64,000 bases of DNA from Planctomycetaceae bacterium (GTDB taxonomy: Bacteria > Planctomycetota > Planctomycetia > Pirellulales > Pirellulaceae): the NCBI GenBank assembly GCA_005798335.1, contig SYJV01000376.1:16850-80849 (forward strand), given 5' to 3'. A program made the translations under genes and the position numbers. Below, piece after piece: positions 25,701 to 33,854 of this stretch (within the stretch, counting starts at the first letter, position 1; each line of letters opens with the position of its first letter). Under the pieces are notes generated by a model. That model saw only the letters and a program-made list of their open reading frames with translations, searched no databases and was not told where the DNA came from.

Positions 25701-25790
25701 ATCGCTGGGCACATTCGGTTGAGCGATCGAGGTCGAAGTCCCTGCGGCAATCGTGATCGTTAAAATGGCAGCGCCGAGAAATCGAAACAT
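22755..25790 (-). CDS. Planctomycete cytochrome (PSCyt1-DUF1549-DUF1553)
   Basis: A 1011-aa exported protein. A signal peptide (residues 1-23) is followed by the PSCyt1 c-type haem domain with CFKCH at 46-50, then DUF1549 (HPIDFFVRQRLAQSGLQPSP to NCAQCHTHKYDPI, a second CxxCH), a central variable region, and DUF1553 (NPLTARVAVNRQWQAFFGRG to the C-terminus). The central region contains a Gly/Lys-rich low-complexity insert (GGGGGKAKAKSKAKK around residues 530-545) of unknown meaning. It is the first gene of an operon with the DUF1501 gene (ATGA overlap). Both CxxCH motifs predict covalent haem and a periplasmic electron-transfer role; partner and substrate are not known. Confidence 0.93.
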   Translation of the reverse strand: MFRFLGAAILTITIAAGTSTSIAQPNVPSDQLKFNRDVRPILAQFCFKCHGTDERSREGKLRLDEPASATVVGESGKRAIVPGSPDDSEVIRRVFSQDENEMMPPPHAKLTLSDTAKATLKSWISQGAAYEKHWAYVPPNVEAAMNATQAASQAKQHPIDFFVRQRLAQSGLQPSPQADAYTLVRRVYLDLIGLPPTPAEADAFVHDSSPNAYEKLVDSLLESQQYGQRWARRWLDLARYADTNGFEKDRPRTIWPYRDWVVKALNDDLPYDQFSIKQLAGDMLPGATPDDLVATGFHRNTMLNEEGGIDPLEYRFYAMVDRVGVTGTTWLGLTLNCAQCHTHKYDPIDHADFYRLMALLNNADEPTYYIPTPEVAYEHEKHLRTIAKLEAELSEQFPGGSQALERRFAEWLRTEAARCSLWHVLSPTKIQTSLPHLEVQYDGFILGGGDISKSDTYELSFQAPIKGVRAIRIEVASHPSLPNHGPGLTNYEGPIGGFFLSELQAHQQGARIALARAQATNDDEEDRINDGGGGGKAKAKSKAKKPLKKNTAQAALDSEMSSGWQVLGGVDVRHAAVFHFAQPIDIDDGLELKMLFEKHFACPLGYFRISVTTDQRACTTGLPAHIEQLLAGPIESLSVPDRESLRQRFLETAPEMEEIVEPLMAARHNPPPGVPTLVMRERPASNPRPTARHHRGEYLQPRETVTGGVPSVLPALPDTAPVNRLAFARWLFSTTNPLTARVAVNRQWQAFFGRGIVRSLEDFGYQGEPPSHPELLDWLALEFARQGWSMKNLHRLIVTSETYCQASRITPEQLARDPENILLARGARFRLDAEIIRDSALRAAGILSKKMGGPGVFPPQPASVTVEGTYGKVDWKVSEGEDRFRRSLYTFMKRTSPFAMASTFDAPSGESCLARREVSNSPLQALTLLNDQMFVEAAEALARQVIAQSNSDTGRLENIFRRCLTRFPTDDERVMLAEFLAETRARQLPEQQLWTVVCRAILNLDETITHP

Positions 25791-25871
25791 GTTTTGCGCC
25801 TCACTAGGATCGGTTCAACTGGCCAGATTCGAAACAAGCACATGCAATACCTGATTCAAATTCCACTCGGT

Positions 25872-25900
25872 TCGTCAAACGTCAATAAACTCACTATAAT
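25872..25900 (+). promoter_or_regulatory. Possible sigma70-type promoter of the ceramidase-like gene
   Basis: TCGTCA (25872-25877), a 17-base spacer and a perfect TATAAT (25895-25900) stand about 80 bases before ATG 25982. The -35 matches TTGACA at four of six positions. Confidence 0.35.
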
Positions 25901-25981
25901 ACCGAACTCGGAATTCATGTTAGTTTAGTCATTGCGATCATCTGCACACCCTCAGATGACCAATTTATCAAGGGTAAAAAA

Positions 25982-27394
25982 ATGGATCGTCGCACATTCG
26001 TTTCGTCGACCGCTTGCGGAGCGGCAGGATTGGTCACTGGTTCGTTAGTTCACAATTCTATTTCGCTGGCAGTGGACGCGGTCGTAGATCGCCATCGAGT
26101 AACTCAGTTGCACATTGCACCGTTTCGATTTGATGTCACGCCGCCACTTGGCCATGGCTGTTGCGGGAATTGGATCAAGCCTATCGAAGGATATGATGAT
26201 GCGCACGAAGCGATCGGATTCGTGTTGATGGGTGCGGGCAAACCCATCGTTGTTTGCTCAGTCGACTGGACAGGAATTCTCAATCAAGCTCACGTCCAGT
26301 GGCGCGAGGCGATTGCTGATGCGGCGGATACGACCCCTGACCGAGTCGCAGTGCAGGTCGTTCATCAACATAACGCTCCGCTGGCATGCTTAGAAGCGGC
26401 GAAGTTAGTGTCTAGCCAAGGTGATTTGCCGCACGTATTGAACATCGACTACTTCCATCGCTGCCTCGACGCGGCGCGGACTGCGGTCAAGCAAGCGATG
26501 TTTCAGGGCGAGCGAGTCACGCATATAGGAAGCGGTCAAGCGAAGGTGGTCGATGTCGCGGCCAATCGACGCATACTCGGTCCTAACGGTAAAGTGCGCG
26601 CCAGTCGCAGCAGCAGTTGTACCGATCCTGAATTGCGAGCGTTACCTGACGGATTGATCGACCCATTCTTGAAGACTATCGCATTTTACGCTGGCGAGCG
26701 CAAGTTGGCCGCTTGCCATTATTACGCGTGCCATCCGATGAGCTATTACGGCGACGGCCGCGCAAGTTCGGATTATTGTGGGCTTGCTCGAAAACGACGG
26801 CAGGGTGAGGAAGCTGGCTGCACACACATTTATTTTAGCGGTTGCGGAGGAAATATTGGCGCCGGGAAATACAACGACGGCTCACCGAAAATGCGTCCGA
26901 TCTTAGCATCGCGAATTTATGATGCGATCGTCGCGGCGGACAAAGCGATTTCCCTGCAACCTATATCGAGCGTGAGCTGGTCGACGTGCGATTTTTTGCC
27001 GATGGTCGATTCGCGCTGGGATGAGGAGAAATTGCTCGCACAGATCCACGACAAAAAGCAAGCTGTGGTCAATCGAAGTCGTCCCGCCTATACCGTGGCC
27101 TGGATACGCCGCGTCAACCAGCGTATTCCCGTAGTCTTATCGAGCTTGCACATCAACGACGTGTCAATAATGCACTTGCCCGGCGAGCCGTTTGTTGAAT
27201 TCCAATTACAGGCTCAGCAGAATCATCCTGCGCGGTTTGTCGCCACCGCAGGCTATGGCGACGGTGGTCCATGGTACCTTCCCACCGCTGAGGCATATCC
27301 ACAGCTAGGCTATGAAGTCAGTGTAGCCTGGTCGGCTCCAGCCGCTGACCAGGAATTGAGAAATGGCATGCAGCAACTGTTATCGATCGGCTGA
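25982..27394 (+). CDS. Exported neutral/alkaline non-lysosomal ceramidase-like protein
   Basis: A 470-aa protein with a Tat-type signal (MDRRTFVSSTACGAAGLVTG). The body begins IAPFRFDVTPPLGHGCCGNW and later has VVHQHNAPLACLEA and ACHYYACHPMSYYGDGRASS, the metal-site His motifs of the neutral ceramidase-like family used by planctomycete annotators. True neutral ceramidases are longer and contain a second domain, so lipid hydrolysis here is inference only. The single gene is divergent from the cytochrome operon. In many planctomycetes such proteins are found among exported enzymes of unknown substrate. Confidence 0.7.
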   Translation: MDRRTFVSSTACGAAGLVTGSLVHNSISLAVDAVVDRHRVTQLHIAPFRFDVTPPLGHGCCGNWIKPIEGYDDAHEAIGFVLMGAGKPIVVCSVDWTGILNQAHVQWREAIADAADTTPDRVAVQVVHQHNAPLACLEAAKLVSSQGDLPHVLNIDYFHRCLDAARTAVKQAMFQGERVTHIGSGQAKVVDVAANRRILGPNGKVRASRSSSCTDPELRALPDGLIDPFLKTIAFYAGERKLAACHYYACHPMSYYGDGRASSDYCGLARKRRQGEEAGCTHIYFSGCGGNIGAGKYNDGSPKMRPILASRIYDAIVAADKAISLQPISSVSWSTCDFLPMVDSRWDEEKLLAQIHDKKQAVVNRSRPAYTVAWIRRVNQRIPVVLSSLHINDVSIMHLPGEPFVEFQLQAQQNHPARFVATAGYGDGGPWYLPTAEAYPQLGYEVSVAWSAPAADQELRNGMQQLLSIG

Positions 27395-27635
27395 CGCGAA
27401 TCGGAATTTGGATGAGACGACTACTCAACACCGTGTGGTGTCCGAGTTTTTCTATGGCCCTGCGTCAATGTCCACATGTTGATCAACTTCGACCAGCACA
27501 GTAGTGCTCGGCATGAGCGCGATTGGAGTTCACTGCGGATTGCTGAGTTTCTTTGAGGTGTCGGTTGCCAAGCGCAGGTTGGTGGCAGACAATGTGGCGA
27601 CTCTGAGCGGCTGGACGAATTGAGAGAATAGATGC

Positions 27636-29171
27636 ATGCTTGCCAAGCTGAAGACATTGTCGCTTCTTGGAATCGAAGCGCTGCCGGTTGAAGTCGAGGT
27701 CGATGTATCTTCGTCGCCGCTCCCCAAGACCATGCTCGTCGGCTTGCCGGAAGCGGCTGTCAAGGAGAGCACGCATCGAGTCGAGCGCGCGATTGTCAAT
27801 TGTGGATTCATGCGCCCGGTAGATCGGATCGTCATTAATTTGGCTCCGGCAGAACTGCCCAAGCAGGCAGCTTCCTTCGATCTGCCGATATCGCTGGGGA
27901 TACTGGCTGCCAGCGGTCAGTTTCAATCGGACCGGTTGGCCGAGTATGCCGTAGTCGGTGAATTGGCGCTGGAGGGCCATATGCGTCCAGTCAAGGGCGC
28001 GCTCTCGATGGCCATTGCCGCGCGCGATGCCGGCCTCAAGGGAATCATGGTCCCGTCCGAAAATGCGAACGAAGCCGCAGTGGTCGAGGGAATTGACGTG
28101 ATCGCGGTGACTACGTTGAGCGAAGCTGTGGGATATTTTACGGGCATGCTCGATATTGCGCCACATCCATCGCGACTGGACGAACTGTTCGCCGTCTATA
28201 GCCGCTACGATCTGGATTATGCCGATGTGCGGGGACAGGAAGTTGCCAAGCGAGCGCTATCGATTGCGGCCGCAGGTTCGCACAATCTGCTGATGCTCGG
28301 ACCGCCCGGCTCTGGCAAGACGATGCTGGCCAAGCGACTGCCGACAATCATGCCGACCTTGACTGCCGAGGAATCGATCGAAACGACGCGCATTTACAGC
28401 GCGCTGGGAAGGTTGCAACCCGGCCAACCGCTATTGGCGATTCGCCCATTTCGTTCGCCGCATCACACCATTAGCGACGCAGGATTGGTTGGTGGTGGCA
28501 GCCCTCCGTCGCCAGGGGAGATCAGCCTAGCGCATCACGGCGTGCTGTTCCTGGATGAATTGCCAGAGTTCAATCGACGGACTTTGGAAGTCATGCGTCA
28601 ACCGCTGGAAGACCGAGTCGTAACGATTTCGCGGGCGCTGCGCAGTACCACCTTTCCTGCAAATTTCATGTTGGTCGCTGCACTCAATCCATGTCCGTGT
28701 GGATTTCGTACCGATCCGCGCAGGAACTGCACTTGCAGCCAGCCACAAATTGAACGCTACATGGCGCGAATCAGCGGGCCGCTACTGGATCGCATCGATA
28801 TCCACATTGAAGTGCCGGCGGTGCCCTTCCAAGAGTTGTCGGCCGGAAAACCTGGCACCAGTAGTCAAGAGATGCGCGATTCCGTCGAACGTGCACGGCA
28901 AATACAGCAAGCACGCTTCACCGGCCATGCGAACCACTACAACGCGCTCATGAGCAGTCGGCAGTTGCGCGAGCTCTGTGTGCTGGACACCATTTCGCGC
29001 AATACGCTCCGCGACAGCGTCCAAGAACTTGGCTTATCAGCGCGCGCACACGACAAGGTTCTACGAGTGGCTCGAACGATCGCCGATCTCGAACCCAGCG
29101 AAACGATTCAGCTCCATCATCTGCAAGAAGCCATCAACTACCGCATGCTTGACCGCAACTACTTTCATTGA
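27636..29171 (+). CDS. YifB/ComM family Mg-chelatase-like AAA+ ATPase
   Basis: A 511-aa cytoplasmic protein with all parts of the family: an N-terminal Lon-protease-like domain (residues 1-165, including PVEVEVDVSSSPLPKTMLVG), the AAA+ core (Walker A GPPGSGKT at 222-229; Walker B VLFLDELPEF; sensor NPCPCGFRTDP with a Cys-rich zinc-like loop CPCG...NCTC), and a C-terminal helical Mg-chelatase domain. ComM is a hexameric branch-migration helicase in natural transformation of some bacteria; the function outside those is not certain. ATG 27636 is chosen, with an alternative ATG four bases upstream out of frame. No com genes are near. Confidence 0.92.
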   Translation: MLAKLKTLSLLGIEALPVEVEVDVSSSPLPKTMLVGLPEAAVKESTHRVERAIVNCGFMRPVDRIVINLAPAELPKQAASFDLPISLGILAASGQFQSDRLAEYAVVGELALEGHMRPVKGALSMAIAARDAGLKGIMVPSENANEAAVVEGIDVIAVTTLSEAVGYFTGMLDIAPHPSRLDELFAVYSRYDLDYADVRGQEVAKRALSIAAAGSHNLLMLGPPGSGKTMLAKRLPTIMPTLTAEESIETTRIYSALGRLQPGQPLLAIRPFRSPHHTISDAGLVGGGSPPSPGEISLAHHGVLFLDELPEFNRRTLEVMRQPLEDRVVTISRALRSTTFPANFMLVAALNPCPCGFRTDPRRNCTCSQPQIERYMARISGPLLDRIDIHIEVPAVPFQELSAGKPGTSSQEMRDSVERARQIQQARFTGHANHYNALMSSRQLRELCVLDTISRNTLRDSVQELGLSARAHDKVLRVARTIADLEPSETIQLHHLQEAINYRMLDRNYFH

Positions 29172-29194
29172 CCAGCATCACAATCACCGGATAG

Positions 29195-30616
29195 CTACGG
29201 TTGTGGCGCAGGATTTACGGGAACGGTTGCCGAGGCGGGGCGCACTAGATTAGTTGGAAAGTGGCCTCGTCCGTTCGCGGCTGCGGAGGCAGTGATTGGG
29301 CCGGTGCTGGAATTGCCGCGCGGGACCCATACGGTCTTGGATCCGTCTTTGCCCGATACGTAAATCGTCCGCTCATTTGTCAGTCGTTTGCCGTTTGCTA
29401 GGGTCAGCCAAACGACAACTTCCACGCGTTCGGAAACCGGATCCGGACCGCTCCATGGTAACGACAGATGAATTCCTTGGCTCGACCCGATCGGCTGTAA
29501 TTTGCTGCGCAATTCTGCTGCGGAAAAATGCCAATTGCCTATTTGAGCGGCATTGCCATCGCGTCGCGGATCGAGGGCTGCGATTGATAGATCGCCAACT
29601 TCTGGGATCATGTGTCCACGCGAGTTGCGAGGTTGCAGCACCAAGTACAATCCATCGTCGTCGGGTTGATCGTCCAAATTGGCTCCTCGACACAGCGTTC
29701 CATGAAAGCCTATTTCCACGATTCGGCGATCCGAAACCGTTTCAGAATGGGCTGGAGACTGTTTGGCGAGAGTCTTCGGCAGCGACGAAAGTTGGCCGGG
29801 AATTTCAATTTGTCCGAGATTGATCTCCAACTGATTCGGCGCACCGTGTTTCGTGGTTGTGCTGCGCGGAAATTGCTGAGGCTGGCTGGGCGGCATCGGT
29901 TCGCCCGGAACGATGGTTGGCGGAACGAGCAAGGCAGGATCGATCTCGACATCTCGGCGATTGGAAGCAGATTTAGCTTTCGTCGCTGGGGCCGGCAATT
30001 CGCCATCACCTACGGGTGGTTTCACCTCAATTGAATTTGGCGGCATCTCGATTTTGGGTAGTTCCAAAGCGGGTGGATTCGGCAGTCTATCGGATGAAGG
30101 CAACGTATCCGATGGAGATTGTTTACCCTGAGGAGCGGACGGTGGTTGGCTATCCGGCGGAGCGCTGTCGAGAATGGAACTCCGTTTTTCGTTGTCGCTA
30201 GGAGCTGATTTTAAATTCTCCTGATCGTTGGCCGGTGCAGCTTGAGTAGGTGACTTGGAGCTGGAACTAGAATCTTGGCGGGGATGGAATTCTAATGGCG
30301 ATGGGAATAGGGAACGAGGTTGGGTGGCATTCTCAGTGCCAGAGTTTGCTTGGCCGGTTTCCTTAAGTCTTACGTTTTCGCGCCGCAGGGTTTCCAGTTG
30401 TTTTTTCAAGGCAAGATATTCCCGCTCCATGGCACGAGACTCGTGTTCATAATCCCAGACCAAGTCTTCCAGAGAACGGATCTCGGCAGTCATGTTATCT
30501 ACGTAGACTTCCGTGTGAGCACGATTGCGACAACCCGTTGATGCGCAGAGAATCATCGCTGCAACGGCAATGCCGCAACAAAAATGATCGACCTGCCTTG
30601 AGGGTCGCTGTTGCAA
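29195..30616 (-). CDS. Exported coiled-coil protein, possible lipoprotein
   Basis: A 473-aa protein. The N-terminal hydrophobic segment (residues 12-28) ends in a possible lipobox STGC (Cys29), then YVDNMTAEIRSLEDLVWDYE, followed by EHESRAMEREYLALKKQLET, forms a heptad coiled coil of about 50 residues. Residues about 90-260 are Pro/Ser/Gln-rich low complexity, and the C-terminal part is a beta-rich domain (RRIVEIGFHGTLCRGANLDD to ERVEVVVWLTLANGKRL). A related layout is widespread in planctomycetes without a known function. Start: TTG 30616 is preferred because GGAG lies seven bases upstream (CCGGAGATTCGCG); the frame extends to 30652. It converges with the YifB gene. Confidence 0.65.
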   Translation of the reverse strand: MQQRPSRQVDHFCCGIAVAAMILCASTGCRNRAHTEVYVDNMTAEIRSLEDLVWDYEHESRAMEREYLALKKQLETLRRENVRLKETGQANSGTENATQPRSLFPSPLEFHPRQDSSSSSKSPTQAAPANDQENLKSAPSDNEKRSSILDSAPPDSQPPSAPQGKQSPSDTLPSSDRLPNPPALELPKIEMPPNSIEVKPPVGDGELPAPATKAKSASNRRDVEIDPALLVPPTIVPGEPMPPSQPQQFPRSTTTKHGAPNQLEINLGQIEIPGQLSSLPKTLAKQSPAHSETVSDRRIVEIGFHGTLCRGANLDDQPDDDGLYLVLQPRNSRGHMIPEVGDLSIAALDPRRDGNAAQIGNWHFSAAELRSKLQPIGSSQGIHLSLPWSGPDPVSERVEVVVWLTLANGKRLTNERTIYVSGKDGSKTVWVPRGNSSTGPITASAAANGRGHFPTNLVRPASATVPVNPAPQP

Positions 30617-30911
30617 CGCGAATCTCCGGTATAGGATTTTACTAAAGAACAACGTAGAAACGATGTGCAGTCATTGCGCAGGCTCGAAATGCCGGTTGCC
30701 GCGGACGATCGATCAACCAGAATTGATAGTTTCCCCGCGTCGATCCCGTAACATTGAATTAGCTGATCTAGTCGGATTGCGTCAAGTCGATTTGCGCCGC
30801 TGCACGGCTTGAGAGCCATACGAACTAGCATTACTTACATGCTAGCAATGCTACGATTTTGGGATTGATCGAGCGTGAAGGAGTTGACTGAAGCCATATC
30901 GAAAGTGGGTT

Positions 30912-31604
30912 ATGTCGAATTTGGAGGTGCTCTACGAAGACAATCATCTGTTGATTGTGGACAAGCCAGCGGGAATTCCAACCATGGGGGCCGGTCCAGG
31001 CGAGGCGAGTATGGTTACGATCGCAGCAAACTGGATTCGCGACCGCTATCAAAAGCCTGGACGCGTGTTTGTAGGCGTAGTCAGCCGTTTAGATAGCATG
31101 GTTTCCGGTGCGCTAGTATTTGCGCGGACCAGCAAAGCTGCGAATCGGCTGACTCGTCAGTTTCAAGAGCGTACACCGGAAAAAGTGTATTTGGCTTGTG
31201 TCGAGGGGCGATTGTCTTCTGGTCAAACGGGCAAAATGGACGATTATCTGGCCAAGGACGAAGCTCAGCATCGCATGACCATCGTCGAACAGGCGACTGC
31301 CAATAGCCAATTTGCCCAGCTAGAGTTTCGTGTGCTGCGCGCCACTGGACGATTGGCCTTGGTGGAAGTGCGATTGTTAACGGGACGCAAGCATCAAATT
31401 CGCGTGCAGCTTGCGCATCGTGGGTTCCCAGTGGTTGGCGATCGCAAGTACGGAGCTAAGATAGTCTTTTCCAACGGCATTGCGCTGCACTGTCATCGTT
31501 TGACCATCGAGCACCCGACACTGAAGGTACCGATCACCGTAGAGTCGGAATTGCCCGAATCATGGAAGTCACTCCCAATGGCACTGGAGTTCGATCGAAA
31601 TTGA
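30912..31604 (+). CDS. RluA-family pseudouridine synthase
   Basis: A 230-aa pseudouridine synthase of the RluA/RluC/RluD branch, which isomerises uridine in rRNA or tRNA. The N-terminus (LEVLYEDNHLLIVDKPAGIP) and GRKHQIRVQLAHRGFPVVGD are diagnostic. The catalytic segment is SRLDSMVSG (usual HRLDxxTSG): the Asp is kept, the preceding His is Ser. It lacks an S4 domain. The RNA target cannot be read from sequence. Its end overlaps the next frame by up to 43 bases, so the two genes are likely co-transcribed. Confidence 0.9.
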   Translation: MSNLEVLYEDNHLLIVDKPAGIPTMGAGPGEASMVTIAANWIRDRYQKPGRVFVGVVSRLDSMVSGALVFARTSKAANRLTRQFQERTPEKVYLACVEGRLSSGQTGKMDDYLAKDEAQHRMTIVEQATANSQFAQLEFRVLRATGRLALVEVRLLTGRKHQIRVQLAHRGFPVVGDRKYGAKIVFSNGIALHCHRLTIEHPTLKVPITVESELPESWKSLPMALEFDRN

Positions 31605-32167
31605 ATGCCCATTTGAAATTGAACCCGACTTGCTCAAACGCACTAGGTTTGATGTGCGTTGTATCCGGTGGTCAAACGGGTGCTGATCGCGCCGCTTTGG
31701 ATGTCGCTATTGCGGTAGGTTTACCGCACGGTGGTTGGTGTCCTAAGGGCCGATTGGCTGAAGACGGAGTCATTCCTGAAAAATACCAGCTTGCCGAGAC
31801 CAACTCGACCGATTACTCCGTAAGGACAGCGAAAAATGTGATCGACTCCGATGGCACGTTGGTGTTGTTCCGACAGCGACTTCAAGGTGGGACCGCGCTC
31901 ACGAATCGATTGGCCAAGGAACGAGGCAAACCGGTCTTGCGCATCAATCTCGACCATGACGTAAAAATAGCGAGCATTCAGAATTGGATCATCGAGAATC
32001 GGATTCGCATATTGAATGTGGCGGGCCCTCGCGCCAGTTCCGATATTAAGATCTATCACCTAACATACAATTTACTGCGCCGAATAATTGAGTCACCTCG
32101 ATTGCCGTTGGATCTGGATACTAGCTCAGCGGCAAGTGTTGAGCATCAAGACGCACCGGTTGGCTAA
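31562..32167 (+). CDS. Putative molybdenum carrier (YpsA/SLOG-like) protein
   Basis: A cytoplasmic protein up to 201 aa long. The core, CVVSGGQTGADRAALDVAI, followed by GLPHGGWCPKGRLAEDG, is the signature of the putative molybdenum carrier family (a Rossmann-like SLOG fold), and TLVLFRQRLQGGTALTNRLA and VAGPRASS complete it. Crystal structures of relatives suggested molybdate or nucleotide binding; the true ligand is not settled. The start is uncertain: ATG 31562 would overlap the RluA gene by 43 bases, TTG 31601 would overlap it by 4, and ATG 31652 begins directly at the core. It is probably in an operon with the RluA and rhodanese genes. Confidence 0.8.
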   Translation: MEVTPNGTGVRSKLNAHLKLNPTCSNALGLMCVVSGGQTGADRAALDVAIAVGLPHGGWCPKGRLAEDGVIPEKYQLAETNSTDYSVRTAKNVIDSDGTLVLFRQRLQGGTALTNRLAKERGKPVLRINLDHDVKIASIQNWIIENRIRILNVAGPRASSDIKIYHLTYNLLRRIIESPRLPLDLDTSSAASVEHQDAPVG

Positions 32168-32184
32168 CCAGCGGAGACATGACT

Positions 32185-32766
32185 ATGCCCATCGCTACGA
32201 TTTCCTCGAAGCAACTGTTCGAACTTCATCAAGCGGGAACGGAAATCGAGTTGATCGACGTTCGCACGCCCGTCGAATTTCGCGAAGTTCACGTGACCTT
32301 GGCCCGCAACGTTCCGCTCGATCGCTTGCACCCGGCGGAGCTTACGGCCGGGCGCAACAGTTCGAGTCAACCGTTGTACATCATTTGTCGATCGGGCAAT
32401 CGAAGCAGGCAGGCTTGTGAAATGTTCCACGCCGCTGGAGTCACGAATGTTTTCAGCGTCGATGGAGGAACGCAGGCGTGGGATCAAGCGGGACTTCCCG
32501 TGGTCCGCGGCAAAAAGGCGATCTCGCTGGATCGCCAGGTTCGCATCGCCGCAGGATCGCTCGTGGTAATCGGCGTAATGCTGGGCGCATCCGTTCACGC
32601 CTATTGGTACGGATTATCGGCATTCGTAGGCGCGGGATTGGTATTCGCCGGCATAACCGATACCTGCGGCATGGGAATGCTACTATCGCGCATGCCCTGG
32701 AACCAACTTCACACAGCGGAGACGAACAGTATCACCGTTTGTTCGATCGGCCAACCGAAGGCGTGA
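32185..32766 (+). CDS. Rhodanese with C-terminal DUF2892 membrane domain
   Basis: A 193-aa protein. Residues about 5-110 form a rhodanese domain with the active-site loop CRSGNRS (Cys persulfide) and IDVRTPVEF. Residues about 118-175 are a DUF2892 membrane hairpin (RQVRIAAGSLVVIGVMLGAS, then AFVGAGLVFAGITDTCGMGM). This is the YgaP-like layout, a membrane-anchored thiosulfate sulfurtransferase of unknown partner. GGAG at 32173-32176 fits ATG 32185 (spacing 8) better than ATG 32179 (spacing 2). It is the last gene of the RluA-carrier-rhodanese group and is followed by two long hairpins. Confidence 0.88.
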   Translation: MPIATISSKQLFELHQAGTEIELIDVRTPVEFREVHVTLARNVPLDRLHPAELTAGRNSSSQPLYIICRSGNRSRQACEMFHAAGVTNVFSVDGGTQAWDQAGLPVVRGKKAISLDRQVRIAAGSLVVIGVMLGASVHAYWYGLSAFVGAGLVFAGITDTCGMGMLLSRMPWNQLHTAETNSITVCSIGQPKA

Positions 32767-32802
32767 ATTCTCGGCGCTCGATCGGAGTGGGCCGATAAAC
32801 AG

Positions 32803-32924
32803 CAATACCGTTCAACGAACGTGGGATAAGCTTCCAGCTTGTCAATATCTTGTGCAAGCAATGGCGAAACTCCGCTACAGGTTGACAAGCTGGAAGCTTA
32901 TCCCACGTTCGTTGAACGGTATTG
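32803..32924. repeat. 43-bp perfect inverted repeat
   Basis: Bases 32803-32845 are the exact reverse complement of 32882-32924 (43 of 43), with a 36-base loop. Arms begin CAATACCGTTCAACGAACG and contain AAGCTTCCAGCTTG. It starts 37 bases after the rhodanese stop and could act as a transcription stop, but it is far longer than a terminator and has no T-tract. Confidence 0.95.
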
Positions 32925-32928
32925 CGAT

Positions 32929-33064
32929 AAACAGTGAACCGAAAGGCGCTAGCCTCGGGCGCCGAAGGTGCCGTGCATGGGGCGTCGTAAGTCATCATTG
33001 GCAAAGGAGTCTGCCTGATGTAACACCGCGGCGCCCGAGGCTAGCGCCTTTCGGTTCACTGTTT
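32929..33064. repeat. 36-bp perfect inverted repeat
   Basis: Bases 32929-32964 are the exact reverse complement of 33029-33064 (36 of 36), with a 64-base loop. Arms begin AAACAGTGAACCGAAAGGCG and contain GCTAGCCTCGGGCGCC. It follows the previous hairpin after only four bases, but shares no sequence with it apart from GATAAACAG, present at the left side of each. Confidence 0.95.
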
Positions 33065-33153
33065 AACGGCCCAGGCTGAGGTTGACGCCAGATTGTGATG
33101 GAATTTGAGAAACCGTAGTTGAAGCGGATTAAATGGTGCTCGGATAATAGACA

Positions 33154-33387
33154 TTAGGGTCTGAATACAGCAGGAGAAAGCGGTTCGACGCGCACCATGC
33201 ATACCAATGACAAGTAGTGCGATCGGTATTTGCCGTCTTCAGGGTCTTTGTAGAGAACGTGAGCGGCGATATCGTCCACGCACGCCATTTCGATCGATTC
33301 AGCCAAGTGCTGGCTGCCATCGTTCATGGTGATGCGGATTGGTCCGGCTTTGATCAAGTCTAACAGAGTCTTGCGATCCATGATCAT
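33154..33387 (-). CDS. Small conserved hypothetical protein
   Basis: A 77-aa protein. MDRKTLLDLIKAGPIRITMN, then DGSQHLAESIEMACVDDIAA, resembles a family of about 70-80-aa planctomycete proteins that start MDRxTLL and contain DGxxxxV; their function is unknown. It is soluble with no motif. ATG 33387 and ATG 33381 are both possible starts. Upstream lies 467 bases of non-coding DNA. Confidence 0.55.
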   Translation of the reverse strand: MIMDRKTLLDLIKAGPIRITMNDGSQHLAESIEMACVDDIAAHVLYKDPEDGKYRSHYLSLVCMVRVEPLSPAVFRP

Positions 33388-33854
33388 GTGCTCGCGTCAA
33401 AAGGAGTCCATACAAATCCAGTTGGGAAGCCATGATTCAATAATGCCATGTTAGTTAGCAACAGTCAACTCTCGATTGGTGATAGCTGCATCATCACTTC
33501 GATCTTATCAAACTAAATGTTTACCCTTCCAAGAAAGCCAAACAGCAAATAGAGCCCACGGAAGATCATATGTCGCACGTTTTCGGACAAGCTTTCAACG
33601 TTGAAAACCAAAGATTTTTCGACAAGAACCTCACCTAGGTTGGAAAAGCGTGTTAGGGGAAGTAGGCTTCTACTATAGTCTTAATTCCGCATATCGAAGA
33701 CTCTTGTTGCAGTTAGAGCTTGCAAAGATGGCGACGGCTTTGGAGGATTGAAGCTTTGATCGGCAAGCTTCATTTGCCGAGTAAAGTGTGTGGCGAGAAA
33801 CTATCAAACGGCCACGTATTATTGCTATCGTTGACGGTCACTGGTTAGAAAAAA
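33388..33854. other. Intergenic region without a recognisable gene
   Basis: 467 AT-richer bases between the divergent small gene and the M48 peptidase gene. No tRNA, long repeat or coding-like frame is seen. Promoters for both neighbours are expected here; I cannot point to convincing boxes. Confidence 0.4.

Noticed and set aside
27421..27657. 78-codon minus frame between the ceramidase-like and YifB genes; ACACC-GTGT-GGTGT hairpin at 27430-27443
   Set aside because: The frame overlaps the YifB start and looks random. The hairpin is followed by CCGAGTTTTT, so a weak terminator is possible, but the stem is only five pairs.
32803..33064. Interpretation of the two long hairpins as intrinsic terminators
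   Set aside because: Arms of 43 and 36 bp with long loops and no T-tract are far from normal terminators; repeat-element origin is more likely.
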